Source of the DNA: Actinomycetota bacterium
GTDB lineage: Bacteria > Actinomycetota > Thermoleophilia > Solirubrobacterales > Solirubrobacteraceae
Direction: 5' to 3'
DNA: 8,107 nucleotides
NCBI GenBank assembly: GCA_019348435.1
Contig: JAHWJM010000105.1
Coordinates: forward strand, 1 to 8,107
Shown: one piece after another, positions 1 to 6,527 of the stretch
Layout: each line of letters opens with the position of its first letter
Numbering within the stretch: position 1 is the first letter of the stretch
Notes under the pieces: generated by a model
What the model was told of the DNA's origin: nothing
What the model saw: only the letters and a program-made list of their open reading frames with translations
Database searches by the model: none
Program-made: the position numbers and the translations under genes

Positions 1-2
1 GG

Positions 3-404
3 ATCGCGATGCACGGCAACAACAAGAGCACCGCGGAGCTCGTCGCGGCCGTCGAGGCCGGCGTGGGCCGCGTGGTGCTCGACTCGTTGCACGAGATCGC
101 CCGCCTCGACGCGATCGCGCGGGAGCGCGGGATCGTCGCGCCCGTGATGATCCGGGCGACGGTCGGGGTCGAGGCGCACACGCACGAGTTCATCGCGACC
201 GCCCACGAGGACCAGAAGTTCGGCTTCTCGCTGGCCGGCGGAGACGCCGCCGAGGCGGTGCGGCGGGTGCTCGGCTCGGCCGGGCTGAAGCTCGTCGGGC
301 TGCACAGCCACATCGGCTCGCAGATCTTCGACGCCAACGCGTTCGAACTGTCCGCCCACCGGGTGATCGCGCTGCTGGCCCAGCTGCGCGACGAGCACGG
401 CGCG
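3..404 (+). pseudogene. lysA: Diaminopimelate decarboxylase (LysA), internal fragment, truncated at both ends
   Basis: Diaminopimelate decarboxylase is a PLP enzyme that turns meso-diaminopimelate into lysine in the cytosol. The frame is open from base 3 and carries family landmarks of the alanine-racemase-like barrel: HGNNKS (12-29), the VEAHTHEFIATAHEDQKFGF block (about 168-228), and GLHSHIGSQIFD (about 297-332), which contains the conserved HIGSQ. The 5' part, including the PLP-binding lysine, lies before the window. Similarity ends after the RDEHG stretch (387-401). The expected continuation into the glycine-rich GGG loop and the whole C-terminal beta-barrel is missing. The frame stays open to a TGA at 699-701, but the tail is Arg-rich and resembles no part of LysA. 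Immediately after the break comes the start of a folD-like gene on the other strand. The gene cannot be functional as it stands. I am sure of the family; whether the break is biological or an assembly error is unknown. Confidence 0.88.
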
Positions 405-449
405 GACGCGCTCGCCGAGGGCCTTGCCGTCGAGGATGGTCGCCGCCAT
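396..449 (-). pseudogene. folD: FolD-like N-terminal fragment (methylenetetrahydrofolate dehydrogenase/cyclohydrolase)
   Basis: Reading the - strand from the ATG at 449-447 gives MAATILDGKALAERVRAVL, which matches the usual FolD N-terminus (short lead, then the I-L-D-G-K-A/x-A-x-x-x-R pattern). FolD interconverts 5,10-methylene- and 10-formyl-tetrahydrofolate, using NADP(H), in one-carbon metabolism. Only about 18 codons are recognisable. Past about codon 19 the sequence is the reverse complement of the lysA fragment and no longer looks like FolD. The expected tetrahydrofolate site and the Rossmann domain are absent. A TAGGCT box sits 9 nt before the ATG and could be a -10 element, so the native 5' end of the gene seems preserved. 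The fragment is short, so the identification rests on one well-known motif. It is recorded as a broken gene because the rest of the enzyme cannot be encoded here. Confidence 0.7.
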
Positions 450-874
450 GAGGCGCGTAGCCTAGAGGAACGCGCGATCCCTCGACTCGGGGACGGAGTC
501 CGGCGCCGCCGTGCCGACCACCGTCGTGTGCACCGCTGCGAGGGCTACTACCTGGTCGAGAACCGCCGCTGCGACCGCGTCGCGGCGCGATTGGCGCCGT
601 CGAGTTCACCCCACTATCGAACATGCGAGCTGCTGCAGTGCGGCCCGCGGGAACATCGACAATCGATCACGGATCGACGGACGGACCGGAAAGGACCCTG
701 ACGAAGTGATATCGCAGATGCAATCGGCCGTTGCTGTGGCCAGACCCCTGGCGCCCGCCGTGGGCGCGCCGCGGCGAGGCTCGCTTGGGGCGGCGCGCGC
801 TCCTCGTCAACTGAACGCGGGAGCGCCGTTGGTCTTCCGCCAGGTCCGGGTGCGCACACCGCGCGCGGTGCTCG
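450..874. other. Gene-poor stretch between the broken folD and the dehydrogenase
   Basis: About 425 bases with no convincing gene. Frames that are open here give Arg/Ala/Pro-rich translations typical of noncoding frames in GC-rich DNA. On the - strand a 47-codon open frame (605 down to a TAG at 464-462) has mostly G/C third positions and a plausible C-terminus-like composition. It could be the tail of a gene that lay upstream of folD, but I recognise no family. Around 655-715 the sequence is less GC-rich and holds a small inverted repeat (663-668 with 672-677). This is a natural place for a promoter of the downstream dehydrogenase, though no clear -35/-10 pair is visible. Confidence 0.5.
459..464 (-). 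promoter_or_regulatory. Possible -10 box for the folD fragment (leaderless type)
   Basis: On the - strand TAGGCT (TAnnnT) occupies 464-459, followed by exactly 9 nt and then the ATG at 449. This places the expected transcription start at or within a few bases of the start codon, as in the leaderless genes common in actinobacteria. There is no clear TTGACA-like -35 box and no Shine-Dalgarno sequence. The same TAG could instead be the stop codon of a short open frame running 605-462 on this strand. One short motif is weak evidence by itself. Confidence 0.3.
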
Positions 875-1993
875 ATGATCATCGGGTCTGATCGCTTGGC
901 GCCTGTCAACATCGCCGTCGTCGGACTGGGCTATTGGGGCCCCAATCTCGTACGCAACCTGTGGGATACCGACCGCGTCAAGGTGGCGGCCGTCTGCGAT
1001 CCGAACCGGGCCGCGCTCGGGCCGATCGCCCGGCGTTACCCCAGCGTCCGCGCGGTCGACCGCTACGAAGATCTGCTCGCGGACGAACGCATCGACGCCG
1101 TCGCGATCGCGACCCCCGTTCACACGCATTTCGCGATGGCCCGCGCCGCGCTGCTCGCTGGCAAGCACGTCTTCGTCGAGAAGCCGATGGCCTCCCGCAG
1201 CGACGAGTGCGTGGAGCTTATGAAGCTGGCCGACGAGCGGTCGCTGGTGCTGATGCCGGGGCACACGTTCCTGTACTCGCCGCCCGTCCGGAAGATCAAG
1301 GAGCTGCTGGATGACGGCGAGCTCGGCGAGCTCTTCTTCGCGACGTCCAGCCGCGTCAACCTCGGCATTCACCAGAGCGACGTGAGCGTCGTGCGCGACC
1401 TCGGGCCGCATGACTTCTCGATGCTGCTGTACTGGCTGGGCAAGCCGACCTTCGTCCGCGCGATCGGCCGCGACGCGGTGGGATCCGGGCAGCTCGACGT
1501 CGCGTTCGTCGACATGGGGCTGCCCAACGGGGCGCTCGTGCACATGGAGTTCTCGTGGCTCGCCCCGACCAAGCTGCGCCGCACGGTGCTCGTCGGCAGC
1601 GGCAAGATGGTGGTCTACGAGGACACGAGCCCAGAGCAGGTCCGCGTGTTCGACCGCGGCGTCGACGTGATCGAGCCCCAGAGCTTCGGTGAGTACCAGC
1701 TCTCCTATCGTTCCGGCGACGTGCTCAGCCCGCGGTTGGACGCGGACGAGCCACTCAGGGTGGAGATGCAGGACTTCGTCGACTGCATCGCCACCGGGAG
1801 AACACCCGTATCGAGCGCCACGCTGGGCTACGAAGTCGTGCAGATGATCGAGGCGGCGGAGAACTCGCTGACGTTCAACGGCTCGCCGTGCAGCCTGGGC
1901 GCGCAGCCGGGCGAGCAGCGGCGCGCCGGCGACCGGCGGCGCAGTGACGGTGGAATGCCGGTCGTCGGCCGGCTCGCGGCGCCGCGCATCTGA
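875..1993 (+). CDS. Gfo/Idh/MocA-family NAD(P)-dependent nucleotide-sugar dehydrogenase (WlbA/WbpB-like)
   Basis: A 372-residue oxidoreductase. An N-terminal Rossmann fold begins at NIAVVGLGYWGPN (GxGxxG at residues 17-22). The family EKP signature VFVEKPMA puts the catalytic lysine at K103. The C-terminal alpha/beta domain contains GHTFLYSPPVRKIKELLDDG (129-148) and DLGPHDFS with the likely catalytic His179. These blocks fit the subgroup that oxidises the 3-OH of UDP-GlcNAc or UDP-GlcNAcA, creating a 3-keto sugar for an aminotransferase. A DegT-type aminotransferase lies downstream, which fits, although the exact substrate cannot be read from sequence. The ATG at 875 gives about ten residues before the first beta-strand; TTG at 896 is an alternative and neither has a good Shine-Dalgarno. 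Similarity ends near residue 341, leaving a roughly 30-residue Arg/Gly-rich tail unusual for the family. It converges on the polymerase/ligase gene. Confidence 0.9.
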   Translation: MIIGSDRLAPVNIAVVGLGYWGPNLVRNLWDTDRVKVAAVCDPNRAALGPIARRYPSVRAVDRYEDLLADERIDAVAIATPVHTHFAMARAALLAGKHVFVEKPMASRSDECVELMKLADERSLVLMPGHTFLYSPPVRKIKELLDDGELGELFFATSSRVNLGIHQSDVSVVRDLGPHDFSMLLYWLGKPTFVRAIGRDAVGSGQLDVAFVDMGLPNGALVHMEFSWLAPTKLRRTVLVGSGKMVVYEDTSPEQVRVFDRGVDVIEPQSFGEYQLSYRSGDVLSPRLDADEPLRVEMQDFVDCIATGRTPVSSATLGYEVVQMIEAAENSLTFNGSPCSLGAQPGEQRRAGDRRRSDGGMPVVGRLAAPRI

Positions 1994-2058
1994 TCGTCGT
2001 CTGCAGCGACACTCTCGTCGCTCCGCAGCTCAGCGGTGTGGTTTTGCAGCGCGACGTG

Positions 2059-2079
2059 CCCCCCGCCGCATTCGGGGGG
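2059..2079. terminator. GC-only hairpin between convergent genes, possible bidirectional terminator
   Basis: CCCCCCG (2059-2065) and CGGGGGG (2073-2079) form a perfect 7-bp stem with a 7-nt loop. It lies within the 100-base gap between the dehydrogenase stop (1993) and the stop of the polymerase/ligase gene (2094, other strand). Neither strand has a run of T after the stem, so it is not a textbook intrinsic terminator. High-GC actinobacteria often use such U-less hairpins. Its position between two converging genes is the main support. Confidence 0.4.
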
Positions 2080-2093
2080 GCGACCAGAAGCGA

Positions 2094-4016
2094 TCAGTCG
2101 GCCGGAAGGCGGGCTCTCAGAGCCTGGCTTCTCCATTTGTCCGGGTCGTCTCCGAGCAACTGCGTTGCCTGGAACACGAGCGGTTCGTTCGGGTTCAGGC
2201 GCCGCGCCACGCGCAGCGAAGGCCGCGGATCTTCGCCTGCCGCCGCACGCACGAGCGCGAGCCCGTAATAGCCCTCCCAGTTGCCGGGATCCCTGCTGAC
2301 CGCGTTGTGCATGGCTTGCACCGCGAGCTCGTTGTGCCCGAGGCGCACGTTGCAGTAGCCGAGCAGGATGAACGGCTCAGGACGCACTCCTAGCGCCGCG
2401 TTCGAGTCGAGGGCGCGGTCGACTGCCCTCGGGCAATCGTTCTCCGCAAACGCGAGCGCGCTCTCACGCAGCGGTCGCTCCGAGAGGAAGACGCGCGCGG
2501 GGACGATCGCGAGCAGCAGGCAGCCGAGCGCGACGACGATGCGACCGATCGACATGGCCGGCAGGCGCGGCTGCGCGACGGCGGGGGCGGCCAGCGCGAG
2601 CCCGCCGGCGGCAAAGAACCAGAACGTGACGGCCGGCATCTCCCAATCCCAATCGATCCCGGCGTGCACCGCCCATGCCAGGCCGGCGGCGAAGAGAGCG
2701 CCGCCCACGACGCGGTCGGGTCCGCGAGCGCGTGCAGCGAATCCGGCCAGGACCAGGATGATCGCCGCCAGGACGAGCACGAGCCCGACGATCCCCAATT
2801 CGCCGAGGATCTCGAGGTAGAGCGAGTGCGCGTCCTGGACCTGGTAGATCGCCGGCCGGTGGCGTTCCCACTCGAGCGGATACGTTCCCGCTCCTGTCCC
2901 GTGCACGGGCTCGCGCTGGAAGGCTCCCAGCGCCACCCGTCCCTGCTCGATCCGACCGTTGTTGCTCGGATCGGTCAGCCGGCTCCGCACGCCATTCTCC
3001 GCCTGCGTGACGCTGTCAGCGCTTACGAACAGGTCGTATTGCTGACCGATGGCGGCGGGCGCCCCGAGCACGAGCGACACCGCCACGGCCGACGCCGCCG
3101 CGGCGCCGGCCGCCCCCCACCGCATCGCCGGCCTGCGTAGGCTCGGGGGCAGCACCAGCCGCTGCATTCGGCGATCGAGTGGCAGCAGGGCGGCGCGGCC
3201 GGCAGCCGCGAGCACCGCACACACGGCCACCGCCACGGCCACCCCGTGTCCCTGCGGGGTCGCCGCCGCACTCGTCGGGTCCTGCGTCGCGTGGAGGTCG
3301 GCGCCGTAGGCCCAGACCATCGCCACGGCCACCGCGGGGACGGTGATCAGCAGCGCGCTGAGCAGGGCGCGTGGCGGCCCGGCGGCGACTACCAGCACGA
3401 TCAGTCCGACCGCCCCCGCGGCGATCGCGCCGCGCGAGAACGTGAGCAGCAGCGCCGCGCCGAGCACCGGCAGGGCTGCCGCCGCCAGCACACGCGCGAT
3501 GGGCGCCTCGCGGTCGTCGGACGTGAGGGCGAACATCATCACGCCGCCGATGGCGGCCAGCAGGCCGAGGGCGTTCCAGTAGCCCAGGGGATAGCTCAGG
3601 CGGTCTACCTCGGGGGCGGGGTCGATCGGCCAGATGTCGGGTGCCAGCCGGGTGACAAGGCCGCACAGACAGACGGCGAACGCGGCCGCAGCGATGCCAC
3701 GCACCACCCACCGCAGCCGCACGGGGGTGCGGCCCACGGCGCCGACCACGAGGAAGCCCAGCAGGTAGAGCAGGACGCGGTCGTACTCGACAACCGCCCT
3801 GGCGGGGGCGCCAGACCAGGTCTGCGACAGAAGCGTCCAGCCGGCCAGCAGCGCGAGCAGCGTCGCCCCGGCGACATATCCGAGGCTCAACGCGCCCCAC
3901 GGTTGCTCTGCGAGCGCGACCCGCAACATCAGGAGCGCTGCGAGCGCGGTCGCCCCAAGCGCCACGGGGCCGGGCAGAAAGCCACCGGAGGCGAACGCGA
4001 AGGCGACGACGAACAC
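2094..4016 (-). CDS. Wzy/O-antigen-ligase family membrane protein with C-terminal TPR-like domain
   Basis: A 640-residue polytopic membrane protein with many hydrophobic helices over residues 1-510. The family signature lies in the large extracytoplasmic loop: NNGRIEQGRVALGAFQREP (352-370, conserved R355), GTGAGTYP (373-380), then QDAHSLYLEILGELG (394-408, conserved H397). These are features of the O-antigen ligase/polymerase (Wzy_C) superfamily, which joins undecaprenyl-linked repeat units. A DWDWEMPAVTFW stretch (455-466) lies in a late helix. Residues about 515-640 are soluble and helical, with a TPR-like repeat (FILLGYCNVRLGHNELAVQA, 549-568) that may bind a partner. I infer polymerase rather than ligase because Wzz is its neighbour. 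The GTG at 4016 is the first standard start, but it has no Shine-Dalgarno and cuts the first helix; the frame stays open upstream through LTHAASRALAALVPLLPG, so the true start may be a CTG at 4070 overlapping the wzz stop. Confidence 0.87.
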   Translation of the reverse strand: MFVVAFAFASGGFLPGPVALGATALAALLMLRVALAEQPWGALSLGYVAGATLLALLAGWTLLSQTWSGAPARAVVEYDRVLLYLLGFLVVGAVGRTPVRLRWVVRGIAAAAFAVCLCGLVTRLAPDIWPIDPAPEVDRLSYPLGYWNALGLLAAIGGVMMFALTSDDREAPIARVLAAAALPVLGAALLLTFSRGAIAAGAVGLIVLVVAAGPPRALLSALLITVPAVAVAMVWAYGADLHATQDPTSAAATPQGHGVAVAVAVCAVLAAAGRAALLPLDRRMQRLVLPPSLRRPAMRWGAAGAAAASAVAVSLVLGAPAAIGQQYDLFVSADSVTQAENGVRSRLTDPSNNGRIEQGRVALGAFQREPVHGTGAGTYPLEWERHRPAIYQVQDAHSLYLEILGELGIVGLVLVLAAIILVLAGFAARARGPDRVVGGALFAAGLAWAVHAGIDWDWEMPAVTFWFFAAGGLALAAPAVAQPRLPAMSIGRIVVALGCLLLAIVPARVFLSERPLRESALAFAENDCPRAVDRALDSNAALGVRPEPFILLGYCNVRLGHNELAVQAMHNAVSRDPGNWEGYYGLALVRAAAGEDPRPSLRVARRLNPNEPLVFQATQLLGDDPDKWRSQALRARLPAD

Positions 4017-4066
4017 GCCCGGCAGGAGGGGGACCAGCGCGGCAAGCGCGCGTGAGGCGGCGTGCG

Positions 4067-5608
4067 TCAGCCGCCTCGACTCCGGGCGCTCACGGGATCG
4101 GCGGTCGCGTCGCGCGAAGAGCTCGACGCGTAGTACACGTGCCGCTCGCCGCCACCTGCGTCCGTCACCACGACACCGAGCGCGTTCGCATCCAAGTTGC
4201 CCACTGTTCGTAGTGCGCGGCGGGCTGCGTCCTTCGTGGTCTGGTTGAGGCGGGCCACGAGCACGACGCCCTCGACGAGCGGCGCGAGCGCGGCGGCGTC
4301 GTTGACCGTTCCGAGCGGGGCGCTGTCGATGAGCACGATATCCGCCATCGTCCGCGCAGTCTCGACGACTCGCCGCATGCCCGGATCGGAAAGCAGTCGC
4401 TGGGGGTTGTCCGGCACATCCCCCGCCGGCAGGATGCCGACGGCGCCGTCGGCGCCCGCGCGATCGGACGGAAGCAGCGTGTCGGCGTCGAGCCAGAGCA
4501 GCTCCTTGGCGACGGAACGGCCGGCCAGCACTCCGGTTAGCCCTGCCGAGAACGATACGTCGGTGTAGCGTGCGAAGGCTGGTCGGCGCAGGTCGGCCTC
4601 GATGACGACGACGCTCAGGCCAAGGCGCGCATAGGCGCGCGCAGCTCCGATCGTCACGCTCGTCTTGCCGTCGGCGGGGCTGGGCGAGCTGATCATGATC
4701 ACCGAGCTGGCGTCTCCGATCTCGGCGGCCCGCATGTTCGCGGCGAGCAGGCCGTAGGCCTCGCGCTGCGCCGGATCGTCGAACGCCGGCGCGCGTCGCG
4801 CCGGTCGCGGTATTGCCGCGAGAACCGGCAGATTGAAGAACTCCTCGACCTCGTGCTCGTCCTTCAAGCGGCGGTCGACGAGCTGGAGGATGAGGGCGAC
4901 GCCGACGCCGAGCAGGAGGCCAAGGACGATTCCGATCGCCGCGGCGAGCTTCGGGCGCGGGCGCGCAGCGCTGTCGGGAACGCTCGCGCGGCGAACGACC
5001 ATCGCGTCTGCCGCCTTCTGCTCCGCCGCGAGCAGCAGGTTCTGGCGCCGGGCCTGCAGCTCGAGTCCCTGCGGGGTGCGCCGCTCGACGGGCGAGAGTG
5101 CCAGCAGCCGGCGCTGGACCAGATCAGCCGCCTCACGGTACCGCTCGCTCGCGGACTCGACGCGGAACTGCACGTACGCATCGGCGAACGCGTTCGCGAT
5201 CCGTGCGGCCAGGACGGGATTAGTGTCACGGGCCGAAAGCTCGACGATGTCCGACGTCGAGCTGGTCGTGACCTCTACCTGTTCGAGCAGTTCGTCGGCA
5301 GTGCGATCGAGGTTGAGTTGGTTCCGGACGCGTTGCGCCGTCGGCCCGATGGTGATCAGCTGTACCTCCGTGTTCAGGGCGCGCTCCGGGTCTCGCGAAG
5401 CTGCGCTCCCGACGGGATCGAACAGCGGGTCGACCGGCTCCTGGGCGCGCAGCAGCAGCTGCGCAGTGGCGTCGTATTGCTTCTCGGAGGAGAGACTCAC
5501 GGCGAGGGCCGTGCCCGCGCAGAGGGCGACGACGAGCACCACCAGCCGCCACCGTTGGAGTACGGCGCGCAAGTAGTCGACCGGTGCTACAGGTGCCTGC
5601 GGATTCAT
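4067..5608 (-). CDS. Wzz-type polysaccharide co-polymerase fused to BY-kinase-like ATPase domain
   Basis: A 513-residue inner-membrane protein that likely sets polysaccharide chain length and couples it to export. Wzz domain: TM1 at about 22-40, an extracytoplasmic region of about 180 residues with helical, Gln/Arg-rich parts, and TM2 at about 221-243. The cytoplasmic ATPase of the bacterial tyrosine kinase (CpsD/CapB/Wzc) type follows: Walker A SPSPADGKTS (308-317, K315), Walker A' VVVIEADLRRP (333-343), Walker B DIVLIDSAPLG (423-433, D428). Two motifs depart from consensus: PADGKT replaces PGEGKS/T, and Glu337 replaces the first Asp of DxDxR. The usual C-terminal tyrosine cluster is reduced to Y492-Y493. 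Kinase activity is therefore less certain than ATP binding. The ATG at 5608 has AAGG 8 nt upstream. Downstream, the polymerase/ligase gene is in the same orientation and adjacent, probably in one operon. Confidence 0.92.
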   Translation of the reverse strand: MNPQAPVAPVDYLRAVLQRWRLVVLVVALCAGTALAVSLSSEKQYDATAQLLLRAQEPVDPLFDPVGSAASRDPERALNTEVQLITIGPTAQRVRNQLNLDRTADELLEQVEVTTSSTSDIVELSARDTNPVLAARIANAFADAYVQFRVESASERYREAADLVQRRLLALSPVERRTPQGLELQARRQNLLLAAEQKAADAMVVRRASVPDSAARPRPKLAAAIGIVLGLLLGVGVALILQLVDRRLKDEHEVEEFFNLPVLAAIPRPARRAPAFDDPAQREAYGLLAANMRAAEIGDASSVIMISSPSPADGKTSVTIGAARAYARLGLSVVVIEADLRRPAFARYTDVSFSAGLTGVLAGRSVAKELLWLDADTLLPSDRAGADGAVGILPAGDVPDNPQRLLSDPGMRRVVETARTMADIVLIDSAPLGTVNDAAALAPLVEGVVLVARLNQTTKDAARRALRTVGNLDANALGVVVTDAGGGERHVYYASSSSRDATADPVSARSRGG

Positions 5609-5800
5609 TGGACGTGCCTTACATCTCGGGCCGGGAGGCAGGGTGGCTTGCGGCAGGACACTCCGTGGGGACGAAAAGAGGATCTCACGGCGCGTTGGCC
5701 ATGCTGACGCGTGTTCCGTCGAAGACTGGGCAGAGGTTTAGCGAGCTTTGCCGACGGATACGCCGAAAAACGGTGCCTGGCGATCCTCCGACCGAACATT
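5609..5800. other. Divergent intergenic region between wzz-wzy and the sugar-transferase operon
   Basis: About 190 bases separate the wzz start (- strand) from the likely sugar-transferase start (+ strand), so promoters for both units must lie here or just inside the genes. It is less GC-rich than its surroundings around 5725-5775. A small inverted repeat with an A5 loop lies at 5761-5775 (CGCCG/CGGTG, one G-T pair). A CATTAT at 5797-5802 could serve as a -10 on the + strand if the sugar transferase starts at 5894 instead of 5801, but no matching -35 is visible. No convincing operator or riboswitch was found. Confidence 0.5.
5617..5620 (-). promoter_or_regulatory. Shine-Dalgarno-like AAGG supporting the wzz start
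   Basis: The - strand reads AAGG at 5620-5617, 8 nt before the ATG at 5608. It is a partial match to the anti-Shine-Dalgarno complement at a normal distance. It favours this ATG, whose protein begins at the usual length before TM1. An upstream ATG at about 5625 runs straight into TAA and can be excluded. Confidence 0.4.
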
Positions 5801-6517
5801 ATGAGGCTTGACGTGGGCACCGCGACGGAGATCCATGCTACTCCCGTTGCCGACGCGCCGCCGCAGCCCCGCAACGCTAGGACGAGCGCGCCAATGTCCG
5901 CGGGATGGAGGCGCGCGAAACGGATGATCGACGTGCTGCTCGCCGCGGTCCTGCTGGTCGTGCTCAGCCCGCTGCTCGCGCTGATCGCGCTCGCCATCAT
6001 GCTCGACACGCCGGGGCCGCTGCTGTTCCGCCAGGAGCGCTGCGGTCGCCGGCGACGGCCTTTCGTGGTCCTGAAGTTCCGGACGATGCATGACGGCGTG
6101 TCGCCCGAAACCCACCGCCGCTACATCGCCCACCTCGCAAGCGCCGGAGCTGATGCCGGCCCCGGGCTGAAGAAGCTCACCGCAGACCCACGGGTCACGA
6201 GGGTTGGGCGATTCCTGCGGCCGACGAGCCTCGACGAGCTGCCCCAGCTCGTAAACGTGCTCCGAGGCCAGATGTCGATCGTCGGGCCGCGCCCGGCACT
6301 GCCCTACGAGCTCGAGCACTACCGGTCAGAGCACTTCGCGCGGTTCGATGTCCGCCCGGGCATCACCGGACTGTGGCAGGTCAGCGGGCGCAACGACGTG
6401 AGCTTTCTGGAGATGCTGTCGCTGGATGCGGAGTACGCCCGCACCTGCAGCCCGCGTGTCGACGCGCTGATCCTGCTGCGCACGCCGCTGGCCCTCGTTC
6501 GCCGAAACGCGGCCTGA
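5801..6517 (+). CDS. Short polyprenyl-phosphate sugar-1-phosphate transferase (bacterial sugar transferase family)
   Basis: Starts lipid-linked repeat-unit synthesis by moving a sugar-1-phosphate from a nucleotide sugar to undecaprenyl phosphate at the inner face of the membrane. Numbering from ATG 5801 (238 residues): one hydrophobic segment (about 42-68), the family's membrane-dipping helix, then GPLLFRQERCGRRRRPFVVL (72-91) and KFRTM (92-96). The catalytic Asp-Glu pair is in TSLDELPQL (D145, E146), followed by SIVGPRPALP (159-168) and RPGITGLWQVSGRN (185-198). It lacks the four extra N-terminal helices of WbaP/WcaJ-type enzymes, so it is the minimal monotopic form. The start is uncertain. 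ATG 5801 adds about 30 Pro/Ala-rich residues with no Shine-Dalgarno; ATG 5894, with AGGA about 11 nt upstream, gives a compact 207-residue protein nearer the family core. An open frame also reaches back to 5711. The aminotransferase follows after 10 nt. The donor sugar cannot be deduced. Confidence 0.92.
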   Translation: MRLDVGTATEIHATPVADAPPQPRNARTSAPMSAGWRRAKRMIDVLLAAVLLVVLSPLLALIALAIMLDTPGPLLFRQERCGRRRRPFVVLKFRTMHDGVSPETHRRYIAHLASAGADAGPGLKKLTADPRVTRVGRFLRPTSLDELPQLVNVLRGQMSIVGPRPALPYELEHYRSEHFARFDVRPGITGLWQVSGRNDVSFLEMLSLDAEYARTCSPRVDALILLRTPLALVRRNAA

Positions 6518-6527
6518 CCTCACCATC

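Noticed and set aside
663..677. Inverted repeat TCGATC-acg-GATCGA
   Set aside because: Six base pairs in a GATC-rich stretch; easily expected by chance and not placed at a gene end or known site.
537..701. EGYYLVEN-like stretch in the open tail behind the lysA fragment, considered as the displaced LysA C-terminus
   Set aside because: It lacks the expected CESGD and following LysA C-terminal motifs; the resemblance is superficial.
874..883. 10-bp perfect palindrome GATGATCATC at the dehydrogenase start codon
   Set aside because: Considered as an operator, but it is single, short and includes the start codon; no second copy was noticed elsewhere.
706..891. Small + strand frame from GTG 706 with AAAGGA about 10 nt upstream
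   Set aside because: 61 residues of Ala/Pro/Arg-rich sequence with no recognisable feature, overlapping the dehydrogenase start; the ribosome-binding-site match alone is not enough.
614..1543. Long - strand open frame (309 residues) opposite the dehydrogenase gene
   Set aside because: Its translation is His/Arg/Asp-rich and is the mirror of a well-supported gene on the + strand; a typical shadow in GC-rich DNA.
3246..4055. + strand open frame (269 residues) opposite the polymerase/ligase gene
   Set aside because: Very Arg/Gln/Gly-rich with no motif; the opposite strand encodes clear membrane helices and Wzy_C motifs.
4853..5707. + strand open frame (284 residues) opposite wzz
   Set aside because: Shadow of the Wzz domain; low-complexity Arg/Asp/Leu composition and no family features.
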